A stretch of 64,000 nt of DNA, from positions 13,248,286 through 13,312,285 of the forward strand of contig NC_051100.1 in assembly GCF_901709675.1 (NCBI RefSeq), given 5' to 3'. The stretch's first letter is position 1. The number at the start of each line of letters is the position of its first letter. The notes beneath the pieces are model-generated. The model saw only the letters and a list, made by a program, of their open reading frames with translations, did not search any database and was not told the origin of the DNA. The stretch is from Syngnathus acus. Taxonomy: Eukaryota > Chordata > Actinopteri > Syngnathiformes > Syngnathidae. A program made the position numbers and the translations under genes. This document shows, one piece after another, positions 54,497 through 64,000 of the stretch.

Positions 54497-56954
54497 TAGT
54501 CCACTTTACAAGAGTATTACCAAACTTGAAAAGTATCCTATTGTATGACCTATCCTATTTTAGAACAATAAAGTTAACTATGGAAATCATGCCATTAGTT
54601 GTGCTTGAAAATTTAATTAGTTTGCAGCTGTAGCCATAATTAAACACTTCGTTGTGAAATGTTCCTATCACTGCCATATCAATGTATTGGACCAAGGCAC
54701 TGGCAGCACTGTGTTGTTATTAGCGTAACTCAACTGCATTTTAATTACAAATGTGGTCGATGTTCTCCCCTCGTAATTAGACGGTGACAGTTTGGTTTGG
54801 TTTACGCAAATCGTATTTTTGCCTGATACTGGGTTTCCTCGGGCCCAAACCAGTGCTGTGCCGCACGCAGGCTAAAGAAGGCTTTTACGGGACAAAGTGA
54901 CCCTGCAGAGAGTCAAAGAAAATATATATTATTTTTTTACAGGAGCATTTTTATTTGGTAAAATGAAAAGTTTGACCATAAAAGAGACTTTCTGCCGCTC
55001 TCGGCAGCCTGTAAATGCCCCCACCCCTCCATCGCTCTGCTGACGTCAGACGTTTTTAAGGACATCAACGCATAGTTTGACAAAACAACAACTTCTTACT
55101 ACTCTCAACGTCTTTGGGGAAACTTTTACATGCCAGTCAAAGCTGAACTCCAGCAAACACTTGAAGCTACCGGTAGAAAACATTCCGATTTCTTTCAAGT
55201 GGAGGAGACCAAAAGAGAGTTGGCTTACCGTTAAGACAAAAAAAAAAAGTCGTGCTTGATGGGTGTACACCTACACGCTTTGAGATGACATGGATGCAAA
55301 GTCACTCGGATGGCAAACATTTGCATCCCCTTTTAGTGAACATGCAGCTGACTTGGTGGTTAATGAAAGGCAGCTCAGCCAATGCGTGATCTTAGCCAAT
55401 CAGGCACGGCACATTATTCCCGCCGCCGACCTCGCCTTTCACGGCTGCTGCCCCCTCCGCTCGCTTACCCGCCGCCGACATCGTTAACGAGCAATGCAAC
55501 TGAAGAGAAAGAACGTCGGCTCAAATGTTTTCATCGTTCTGCGCCACGGTGGCGGCTCGCTACTTTTCTTTCCTGCCGTCCTTGCCGCTGAATAGATGCG
55601 TCTTGAATAAGTCTTGAATAGGAAAGTCTGGCCCGGTGCCTTACGTTTCCCGAACAAGCTGCTCACAATGGGGCTCAAGTGTACTTTGGGCGCAAAAGTG
55701 AAGATGCATTCATTAGGCATATATAAAACAAACAGTCAGGGAAGTCATCGAGTACAAATACTGTCAGGTGACGGATCCACAAATTGAGGAACATTGTTAT
55801 TTTTGGAATCCAAAGAAAACAACATCAGATTGAATTGCCTCCACATCAGGTGAACAAATGAAGGAGGAGAAGGTTTGCCAATGTGCTTGTCACTTTTGAA
55901 GCAGCCAAAGTCACGCGGCCGTCGGCCGCTCAGCGATTCCATGGCCAAGCGGACATGTCTACCAGCCAGTTTGGATTTCTTGATGATGTGACCGCTGACA
56001 ATATGCAATGGGGTGAATTTGAAGTGTTTGTGCCAAATTGACAGTCTGCTCGTATGCCGCCAAAGGCTTCAGAAGCCATGGGATGGCACTTCCCTGTGCA
56101 GACGGACCTGAAGCAGAGCGCTGAAGCGATCAATGAGTTCTCCTGCAATGTTATGCAACGGCTAAGTCAGTCACCTCACCCGAATCCCATCGAGCGTGCA
56201 TTTCACTCATTGAACCCATCAAACCGAAGGGAATCCGCCCGAAGCAACGCGCGGCAAGTGAAAATAGTTGCACTTGAGGCCAACGCAGGGGATGAAATCC
56301 AGCGTCTGCCGACATCGTCAGTACCTTCCACACTTGAGGCTTTGATTGACTGCAAAGCATTTGCAATCAAGTCAAACGTTCATAGTTTGATTTGTGATAA
56401 TCCATTTGTCCCATGACTTTCAAATGACGGAGGCGTGTTATCGTTCCTCCACCGTCGCCCCTCCCCCTTGGATGCGGAGTAAAAACCCTCCAATGAAAGC
56501 TGCAAGCACATCTTTTGCATTTCCATCATGGCGGTCCTGACAACAAAAACCATGACAGTTGTGTCCATGTCCCAATATTTATAAATCTCTTTTTATGAAC
56601 ACAGACGCTCATCTCCCATTTGGACTCACATACTGAACTGCGCTCTGTCAGCTCAGCATACAGGCCTCATCACGTGTGCGCACAATCATGACACAAAGTA
56701 ATCTTCCGCCATGACGACATGTCTAAAGAGGACACGTACTTTCTCCACGTCTGCAAATCACTTTTACGAGGAAGTTCCAGGCTGGGTGGTAACGCGTAGC
56801 TTGTACTGCGCGCACGCAGGAGACGGGACCTCGGTGACCGCGGCGGGGGCCCCGATCATCGGCCGCTTTGTGTTCCCGCTGGACACAATTAAACAACCCT
56901 AAGCAAGCGCACGCGCACTAATCCTCCATGATGAGGAAGGCACTGTGACTAATT

Positions 56955-57001
<47 letters not shown>

Positions 57002-58384
57002 ACACACACGCACGCACACACAAGCACGCACATGCACGCACACACACGCACACACACACGCACACATTGACTTGTTCTTGTTGCTGTCTCTGCGGGTTTC
57101 CTCTGCTTCCAGCGAGCCCTCTAATGAATTGACACTCGCACTCCCGTCACATTGCAAGAGACAACAGGCACTAGGGTGACATTTCTCAAGGAACTTCAAA
57201 TGCTTCATCTTATGGCTACAGCTGAACTTTGTTTGAGCTTCTGTAAGCGTTGAATGTGCATGTCCATCATAGTACGTTTTTGCGGCCGGCCAAGAGAAGC
57301 TTGCAACCGTTGCATGGTTTTACCGGTCCTACAAAAGTACCGCCGTACCTCGCCGGCTTAAGATCGGAATGTTCGTGATTATTAAATTGGAATTGTAACA
57401 AATGTTCAGTCAAATGAAATTGAAATCAATCTGTCGATTGTTTTAGGCGACAGCGAGATGCTCTTCCTTCACCTGCTAATCACGAAGCTTTGCGAGCCAG
57501 GCGCTCTTCTTTAGTGCTCGCGGCATCTGTATTGTGTTTGCGTGTTATGAATCATTCATCGTATTAAGTCAGAGTTCATCCAGGCTGTCTTATTAAAAAT
57601 GGAGGAGATTTGAGTTGGGAGGGTGTAGCGGTGGGGGCCGGCCGGGAGCTTTTGCGTCGAATGAGACGAGCGTGCGTCCTCTTTCGGTGGCATCTCCCCA
57701 TGGGGCCGACGCACACGAACGAGCGGGAAATGGAACATCGGCAACGCGTCCTCGGCTGCTTCTCATTCCCTCGCGCCGGCGCCATTTTGGACCCATAAGC
57801 TGTCACATGTCCTGACGGCTGACGGATGCTCTGGCCTTTGCTAAGCACTGTTTGCTCTTTTAATAAATCGGAGGCAGATTTTTCTCCTTTTATAAATCCC
57901 GGACGGAGAAAGGAGAATCAACACGCTCGGTTGTCACCGGATTTTGACATCACTGGGACTGCGAACGATGAAAACTTGTCAACGAACTTGCGAGACTGAG
58001 TTTGCGATGGCGTTCCACTTCCTGTTTTGTTCGAGGGCCAGGTTGGCAATTGCTGGGGCCCTAGGTTGAACCCGATGATTGTTATCTAAACGCAAATGTT
58101 TGCAAATGTCTGAATCAGCACAAAGGTATCGCTTCCGTCTGCTTTTATGGACGATGACAAAAATGAAAATATTTGCGGTTGGGAGGCAGAAATTTTGCAG
58201 TTTTGGACAACTTGATCTCTTAACAAATCATCCCTTATCCATTTCAGTACGACTTGTAAATTACAAGGTCGCATCGCTTTCAGCATTACGGCAACCGTGG
58301 TCAGGGGTGTCACTGAAGAAAGCTATTACTGGTCGATCGCATGAAATAAAAAAATAAATAAAAAATTCTATAGGCTAGAATCCA
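54497..58384. other. Unassigned stretch, no gene recognised
   Basis: No recognised gene in about 3.9 kb. Frames such as 56054-56416 (120 codons, plus) have no family resemblance. A long CA array with CACG interruptions lies at 56957-57066. Confidence 0.5.
56957..57066. repeat. (CA)n microsatellite, interrupted
   Basis: CA dinucleotides pass after about 40 bases into mixed CA, CACG and CATG steps. Confidence 0.93.
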
Positions 58385-58715
58385 TCCCATCGCTTGATTG
58401 ACATACAGGTAAGCCTATCGGGAGGCAATCACAGCGAACCGCACCCCCCCACCGCAACAAGTTTGGCTGCGCATACACAAGCCCGGCACCAAAGCTAACA
58501 AGCTAATCTACGCATTACGCATCAACGCACACACTCGTTTTTGTCTATTAAACTAAAGAAAGTTTATGACCATCAAAAATGAGTGGGTTTGCTGGACCAA
58601 GTAATAAGCCAAACGGTATCACTTTCATCCCATCGCTTGATTGACATACAGGTAATCTTATTGGGATGCAATCAAAGTGAACCGCAAGTAAGAAGCCAAA
58701 CCGTATCACTTTCAT
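58385..58715. repeat. Short dispersed direct duplications
   Basis: tcccatcgcttgattgacat plus acaggtaa occurs at about 58385-58412 and 58628-58655. taa-aagccaaac-gtatcac plus tttcat occurs at about 58602 and 58690. The two interleaved duplicates suggest a local segmental duplication of roughly 90-240 bp followed by change. Confidence 0.7.
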
Positions 58716-58951
58716 ACGGAATGGGAGTTGGACTTTTTTTTACCTCATTGACTGGGTTGACATTCCCTTTAGCACAGCTCCATCTAGTGGATGCAGAACG
58801 CAACCCTAGTCAACCCCAGTTTGATGCAGTAGCTTCTATTCCATGCGCCTTTTAATCCGGTGCGCCCTATATATGAAATAATTTCTCAAATAAAATATTC
58901 AATGAAGGTGCGCCTTCTAATCCAGTGCGCCTTATAGTGCAGAAAATACTG
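58700..58951. mobile_element. Partial TA-type MITE with gcgcctta repeats
   Basis: The right end reads gtgcgccttatagtgcagaa then aatactg before TA, like the end of the complete element at 25089-25476. gtgcgcc-ata and gtgcgccttctaatcc are repeated inside. The opposite end (ccgtattttcc) is not found, so the left boundary is a guess. Confidence 0.55.
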
Positions 58952-58954
58952 TAA

Positions 58955-60052
58955 TCTATCTCTCCAGCTGCTGCAGAGCTACTGTTATGATCTGTTTGGG
59001 GGCTATTTTTTACTCCGTTCAGTTTTCTCCGTTTTCTATTATGTATCTTTATCTATTACGTCACATCCTTTGGGGCGGGACTACCAAACAAGGCAATGTG
59101 TGTGGCCAAACGGTTTTGCAAATCTGCCATCTTTATTAATCTGACAGACTTTTGTAGTCCAAACATCTCAAGGATGCCGAAGTAGAGAGATCGAAATGTT
59201 CCGTTGTTGGATCCATCAATCCACACAACTCATTGCACCATCCCCCAGCATCAGATCCTCAAAGCAGTGCCTGGTCAAATTTCGTTTCTCAAGCAGTGTT
59301 CCCACATCTCTGGGTCAAGTCCTGCTTGTTCAAGGACAAGTGTTTTAAAAATCTTTTGTCAGTGTATAGAAAGATTCGCCGAAAGACTTTATTTCGTTGA
59401 TGGTTCAGTTCCTTCAATCTATGGAAATGACGGACACAGTAAAGCGGTAAGCTTGAGATAACACAAAAATAATAAACTGTATTTCACTTTCATATTATTG
59501 TGTGTGTATGATGCACTCATTTTCATAGCATTATCGTCAGTCTTTCTGCTGATTTTAGATGCTGTGCGTTCTATGTTTTCACTTCTTGTGGGTGTATTTT
59601 GAACAGTTGTATCAGATGAAATGCATCGAAGGTGCTGTTTTATTCTTGGATAACACAATGTCTTTAATGCATTCGTTAGCTTCCCGCTAACGCTAGCATT
59701 AGCTTACTTCGTTGCTTGACTGCAGTGCTTGTTTACAAGACATTCAAAAATATTGTGAGGGGATTTATTTTATTACGTGTTATGTATAAACAAGTCTTTT
59801 GATCAATCAAAACGTTTGCGGCGCAAGTAAACGCTACCTCGGCTAAAAAACTACAAATATGTCAACGGGAAAGGGTGGTGCACATCTTGCGGCCTGAGGG
59901 GTGTGAAGTATCTCATTTGCATTTAAAGAGACAAAACGGCTTGCTCTGAGCACCTCAGAACAAGTAGAAAAGAGGGACCTGTGATGCTATCAAAACGGGG
60001 AATTCAGACAAAAGCATTGCTGTTCCACCTAATATAAACCACAACTGAATGA
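58955..60052 (-). mobile_element. Repeat family X, copy B
   Basis: This is the inverted, uninterrupted counterpart of copy A (38725-38979 plus 47958-48680). It also has about 225 bp (roughly 59155-59380) missing from copy A. On the plus strand an open frame (59204-59461) ends in YFVDGSVPSIYGNDGHSKA followed by a splice-donor-like gcg-gtaagc. No terminal inverted repeat is obvious, and one side abuts the MITE at 58951. I cannot assign a superfamily. Confidence 0.65.
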
Positions 60053-60384
60053 GTAAAACTTAAAACGGAAGAATTTATAAACGTAATACTTAAGCTTTAA
60101 AGCAAAAAAAAGCCTTCATGAGGCGAAGAAAATGCCTCCAAAAAGTGCTCGAGAAAAGATATTTTGCTTTCACAAGCCGTATTTTCTCTTTGCAATGACG
60201 CATTTGTGTTTTCCGTGTCATGGCGTCTTTTGCCATTGAAAAAGGAATGACTTTCTGTCGAGCGTGTTGGCAGCTATGTCGCAGGTCTGGAGATGGAATT
60301 GGACGCTTTGGACGTGCCGTTGTAAATGCTCCTTTTGCGTCCACATCGCACAAGGTCAAGCCAGGTGTACAGAAAGGCTGTTTA

Positions 60385-60700
60385 CCAGCTCAGTGGCCTA
60401 GTGGTAGAGTGTCCGCCCTGAGACTGGAAGGTTGTGGGTTCAAACCCCGGCCGGGTCATACCAAAGACTATAAAAATGGGACCCATTGCCTCCCTGCTTG
60501 GCACTCAGCATTAAGGGTTGGAATTGGGGGGTTAGATCACCAACTGATTCCCGAGCGCGGCACCGCTGCTGCTCACTGCTCCCCTCCCCCAGGGGATGGA
60601 TTAAAATCACACGGGGATGGGTTAAATGCAGAGGACAAATTTCACCACACCCAGGTGTGTGTGTGACGATCATTGGGACTTTAACTTTAACTTTTTTTTA
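60385..60700 (+). mobile_element. tRNA-derived SINE, full length
   Basis: The head has an A-box (tggcctagtggtagagtg) and a B-box (gggttcaaaccccgg), so it is derived from a tRNA and internally promoted by pol III. The body reads tcataccaaagactataaaa, gggacccattgcctccctg, ggcactcagcattaagggtt, gattcccgagcgcggcaccg, gctgctgctcactgctcccc and gaggacaaatttcaccacac. The end is ggactttaactttaactttt. This is the common teleost SINE (SINE_FR/V-SINE-like; name from memory). Two partial copies on the minus strand are at 30991-31176 and 47131-47283. Confidence 0.88.
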
Positions 60701-62292
60701 GGCCCTCCCGACAGCCATCAGCGGATCTGCCTAATTGACCTGCTGTTTGTCCGTGTGTCCAAATCCAAGGCTTTGGACGTCGACAATCAGCCATGAATAA
60801 TGGAGCACTTTTTCTACCGCCGGCTTGCCGAGCTTTTGCAAATCTGCTTTGATGACGCGCTAGGAAAACCCGGGCTCCACTCGGCATGTGCGCCCGGCAA
60901 ACAATTGGATGAAATATAAATCCTGCATACAAACTTTGGACTTTTTTTCTTTTTTGTATTCCTCCTTATCAAGACTCGTGTGCCGCCGCTCTTGTTTGGT
61001 ATTTGCGCCGACTGAGTCAATGAGCTAATTGAAGTATTATACACCTCCGACTTTCAACTTTGGATGACTTCCTCCTGTTGGGATTAGCAGGGATTTGTCC
61101 GTGAAGCAAATCCGCCATTGGACAAAAAAGAAAGAAGAAATCAAAGACAAATGCACAAAGTGAACAGCGCCGTAAAGCAGGGATTCAAAAAAGTCCAAAC
61201 ACCTCTGTTGGAAAACCATTTTTTTGTTTGATTAAAAAAAAAAGAGATACAGACTAATACAAACTTGTTCCACCATTAATGTCACCTACGACATGTACAA
61301 CTGAATTGCAAAAAAAAAAAAAAAATCGACAATTTCCCTTCACCTGAAGAAGCTTTTCCTTTTTTGTTGTTGTTTTGATTTGCTTAGTTTTCCCTCCTCG
61401 GCGTCGCCGCATTAACCTCTGACAGAGACCAGCATTAACAATCAAAGGCAGCCAAGCCGATTCCCCTCCCTGCCGCTTTTTATCCACGAGATATATTTCG
61501 AAGAGACGTTTATGATGGAGATGTTTATATGCAGCTGGAGGCTACACCTGTTCCCGCCCCGCCGCAGTCGACTTTGGATTCCCCCTGCTAACTCCACCGC
61601 GCTCACTCAAGGCTGTCTTCTCACTTAGCGCTTTTCCTCACAAGGGGCGCGGGTGGGCGTGTCCATCCGTCCGTGTGTGTGTCACGATGTGGGAGGACGG
61701 CGCCTGCAGCAGGATGACGTTATCGTCTTTGGAGACACAAGGCGACGCAGGCTCACACCGGCTTGGCCCCCTTTATTGGGCCGAGGGTGTTCACGCGAGT
61801 GTGTCGCGATCGCTTTATGGGTCCAGAAGAGCGTGTGCACGGGCTCGCTCGCGTGCGTGCATGTCACTGCCAGGCATCTGCATTGCAGAGGCTGCTGTGG
61901 ATTATCAGAGTGCGCTGCCCCTTAGAGACCACCACACTCAAATACCCACGCTCGTCCCATCTCACACACACACGCACACACACTACTGCAGGCCTCCTCG
62001 TGTATTTGAGCATGCCAAAAGAGCAACGTTTGTGATGGATTTACGGTGGTGAGTCTGGTGTGTTCATTTCAAGCAGTGTGTCGCAAATGCTGAATGTTTC
62101 GGCAATTAGCCAGATTAAGACAAAAACAATTATTCAAAATGTTGCCTATCTTAGGCAAATATGATGTTTTGTCAGCTTTTGAGTGTTTCAAAGACAAAAT
62201 GTTGCATTTTGAAGGAAAACGCAAGCGAAGCAAGCCGAGGGGCTACACGGGGTGTGCAGACTGAAGTTGACGTTTGTCTGCTTTGATTTCAG
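60701..62292. other. Intron sequence upstream of the neuregulin exon
   Basis: No further exon recognised. Poly-A and CA runs occur near 61.30 and 61.96 kb. The last bases form the polypyrimidine tract and acceptor of the exon. Confidence 0.6.
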
Positions 62293-62422
62293 CGTCTCCG
62301 ACCGTGCCGCCGTTGCGCTCGGAGCATTTCAAGCCGTGTCACGACAAGGACCTGGCCTACTGCCTGAACGGTGGCGAATGCTTCGTCATCGAGACCCTCG
62401 GCGGACCTCACAAGCACTGCAA
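62293..62422 (+). CDS. nrg3: Neuregulin 3, internal exon encoding the N-terminal part of the EGF-like domain
   Basis: Neuregulin 3 is a membrane-anchored growth factor whose EGF-like domain binds and activates ERBB4, mainly in the nervous system. The acceptor is tttgatttcag (AG 62291-62292) and the donor aa-gtaagc (GT 62423-62424). The 130-bp exon has a split codon at each side (phase 2 bases CG at the start, AA at the end) and 42 full codons. The frame has SEHFKPCHDKDLAYCLNGGE, CFVIETL and HKHC. This matches NRG3 rather than NRG1 or NRG2, in particular HFKPC, DKDLAYCLN and CFVIETL. Four of six EGF cysteines are here (C-x7-C-x5-C-x12-C); the last two must lie in the next exon, outside the window. 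A few positions (His, Gly, Pro) differ from the mammalian sequence as I remember it. Teleosts may have nrg3a and nrg3b; I cannot say which this is. Confidence 0.93.
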
Positions 62423-62618
62423 GTAAGCCCCCGCCCGCTCGCTCGCGCTCCTCGCGCAAGACAAAAATGCAAATTCCGGAAACGGAACTTGCACCTCTGT
62501 AAGGTCTGTCGGCGACTTTGCTTGTGATATAAGATGGAATATGAAATTGTCTTTTCTTGAGAAAAGCTTGAGAGTGCATTTCGTGTGTAAGATGAAGAGA
62601 GTGTCTATGTAAGAAAGG
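62423..62618. other. Intron sequence immediately after the neuregulin exon
   Basis: It starts with the consensus donor gtaagc and has no other recognised feature. The solo LTR follows. Confidence 0.6.
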
Positions 62619-63049
62619 TGTCAGGCTTCGGAGTGTGGAAATGGAGCAGGGCGACCAAGTGCAGCTTGGACCAGGGTTTATTAAAGCAAACTCAAAAAGA
62701 CTCGGCAAACTGACATAACTCACTAACAAAACTTAACAACAAGACTGACCGAAAAAGACGTGAAACAAAAAGACAGGGTGACATTACCAAAGACCGGAAC
62801 CAAAAAGACATCATGACATTAACACAACAATAACTAGACTGACTGACCAGGACGTGAGACAAGAAAACAACAGGACCTGACGACAACAATGATCCGACAG
62901 GGAGTGACGCACAGACAGGACTTAAATACAAGACAGGTAACAAGAGGCAGGTGAGAATGATTACGCTTATCATGGGCACACAGGAGGGGAGGGGCGAGCA
63001 CACAGACACACTGACAAACTATGGACATGATCAGGGACGAGTCGTGACA
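62619..63049 (-). mobile_element. Solo LTR with 5-bp target-site duplication, in the nrg3 intron
   Basis: On the minus strand it starts tgtcacgactcgtccctgat and ends gaagcctgaca (TG...CA). Both flanks are aaagg (62614-62618 and 63050-63054). Internal landmarks on the minus strand are cacctgcctcttgttacctg, a TATA-like gtatttaagtcctg, tcggatcattgttgtcg, an AATAAACCCTGG polyadenylation-type region and ggtcgccctgctccatttcc. Partial copies are at 36548-36866 and, rearranged, at 32130-32316. No internal retrotransposon sequence remains. It lies antisense to nrg3, 196 bp beyond the exon. Confidence 0.85.
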
Positions 63050-64000
63050 AAAGGAAGGCCGGCGGGTGTGCACATGGAGACACGGGCTGTTTTTGTCCCC
63101 TGCTGCTCAAGTGTCTTGAGGGTGCTTGGATGTAGAGGGAAAAAAAACTTATTGTAATTTTGAAAGGCCCGTGACAATTGTTTTTTTCCAAAATTGCCAT
63201 CTTGTTGGGAGGTGTTTAAGTTTTAAAGATGGAAATCAACTGATATTGTTTGTTTCAAATTGTTCACACTTGCAAATATTTACTTTTCTAAACCAGAAAC
63301 TGAACAGCTTTTAAAAAGGTTAAATCCCTCTTGTGTCACATGGCTTGATCGCCTTTTCAGTAACAAACTGCTTGTTCAGGAATACAGACTGTGGGCTTTG
63401 AATTGAGGCCGTTTACATGCCAATCAGGTGGTGGCCATGTGTGTGCCTCCCACTTTTGACTTGCAGCTTTTCAGTGTACTACGATGAGGGATGTGCGATG
63501 TCTTGAAAGCCTGTTCCAGTGTGCACCAGATAATCCCATTTTTTTAGGGCGTCTGCAAACTGAAACGCATGCCATGCACATGTCGGTCAGCGTTTCCTTG
63601 CTCATCTTCCCGTTACTTATCTGCCACACCCCCCTCCAAAAAACAAAAGATGGCTCCCGGTTTGACTTTGAGTAGGCATGGGTGAGCGGCTGGAGGTCAA
63701 ACTTGCCGCGGGTCCTTTTGTCCATGCGGCGCACGTGCGTGCCCGCCTTCAAAAAGAGCTCGCCGCTTTTCTTCATGCTTTAATCCACACGCAAGTCAGG
63801 CAAAGTCCACTAATGTGCCGTCCGAGAGGAGGGGGGAGGGGCAGTGGAAGGGGCAGTGGAAGGGGCAGTGGAAGGGGCAGTGGAAGGGGCAGTGGAGGGG
63901 CAGTGGAAGGGGCGGTGGGGGCGCGCTGTGCTCTTCCTCCTCCTGTGCTTGCTGTTGTTGCCATGGTGACGACATCATCTTGAAGACGAGGCAGCGCTCA
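63050..64000. other. Intron sequence with a 12-bp minisatellite
   Basis: The next neuregulin exon, expected to carry the last two EGF cysteines, was not found here. The tandem array is listed separately. Confidence 0.55.
63832..63918. repeat. 12-bp minisatellite (ggggcagtggaa)
   Basis: About seven units of ggggcagtggaa, with one shortened to ggggcagtgga and the last changed to ggggcggtgggg. The strand is G-rich and could form G-quadruplex structure. The glycine/serine and proline-rich frames across it are artefacts of the period. Confidence 0.92.

Noticed and set aside
56054-56416. 120-codon open frame on the plus strand
   Set aside because: Composition is not distinctive, a shadow frame exists on the minus strand, and no family was recognised.
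60385-60450. Possible tRNA gene
   Set aside because: It is the head of a SINE with two other copies in the window.
63678-63983. Gly/Ser-repeat frame after the neuregulin exon
   Set aside because: It is the translation of a 12-bp minisatellite and is not the next neuregulin exon, which should have a Cys-x-Cys motif.
1-64000. CRISPR arrays, bacterial operons, toxin-antitoxin or defence systems
   Set aside because: No regular spacer-repeat arrays and no prokaryotic gene structure are present. Splice sites, SINEs and LINEs show a vertebrate genome.

Overview
The window is vertebrate DNA, most likely from a percomorph-type teleost fish. Three things point there: one recognisable exon of neuregulin 3, a dense set of transposon families typical of fish (Rex3/RTE, an L2-type LINE, BEL/Pao, hAT and Tc1/mariner-superfamily MITEs, tRNA-derived SINEs), and very abundant CA/GT microsatellites. 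There is no operon structure, no CRISPR array and no rRNA or tRNA gene. Genus and species cannot be read from the sequence.

The only host coding sequence I can support is a 130-bp exon at 62293-62422 (+ strand). It encodes the first part of the EGF-like domain of neuregulin 3 and has good splice sites on both sides. The neighbouring exons are not in the window, so about 62 kb upstream and 1.6 kb downstream is probably intron, with the upstream part most likely in the large first intron. No long open frame outside transposons looks like a conserved gene.

Layout. 0.8-2.3 kb: a TA-flanked DNA transposon relic with an amplified internal repeat. 4.34-4.40 kb: three GATAAG motifs around a 20-bp palindrome. 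5.96-6.01 kb: a perfect 20-bp hairpin. 6.4-6.8 kb: a solo LTR with target-site duplication (TSD). 6.9-8.1 kb: two abutting DNA-element relics. 8.8-10.1 kb: an internally deleted hAT element that keeps both ends of its transposase gene. 10.1-17.3 kb: mostly unassigned and microsatellite-rich. 17.3-18.3 kb: a mariner-type MITE and a Rex3 tail. 19.8-23.8 kb: a BEL/Pao retrotransposon on the minus strand, invaded by a LINE tail and, inside one LTR, by a hAT element. 25.1-33.0 kb: scattered MITEs, SINEs, a large GGAT-type tandem array and a rearranged LTR fragment. 35.7-36.9 kb: a hAT MITE carrying two further insertions.

38.7-48.7 kb is the most complex part, a nest of transposons about five layers deep. 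An unclassified repeat (family X) was split by an element with GGTGACCAGA ends. That element holds an L2-type LINE, which holds an APE-type LINE, a minisatellite-bearing hAT MITE and a SINE. The APE-type LINE is itself split by an ISL2EU-like element that keeps the first exons of two opposing genes. A second, inverted copy of family X lies at 58.95-60.05 kb. 60.4-60.7 kb holds a full tRNA-derived SINE. The neuregulin exon follows, with a solo LTR only 196 bp beyond its splice donor.

Nothing here is a multi-gene pathway. The interest is in the history of nested insertions, in the deletion derivatives that keep coding fragments, and in unassigned structures (the hairpin, the GATA cluster, and the conserved exon-like segment of family X). 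All family assignments rest on motifs recognised by eye; no database search was run.
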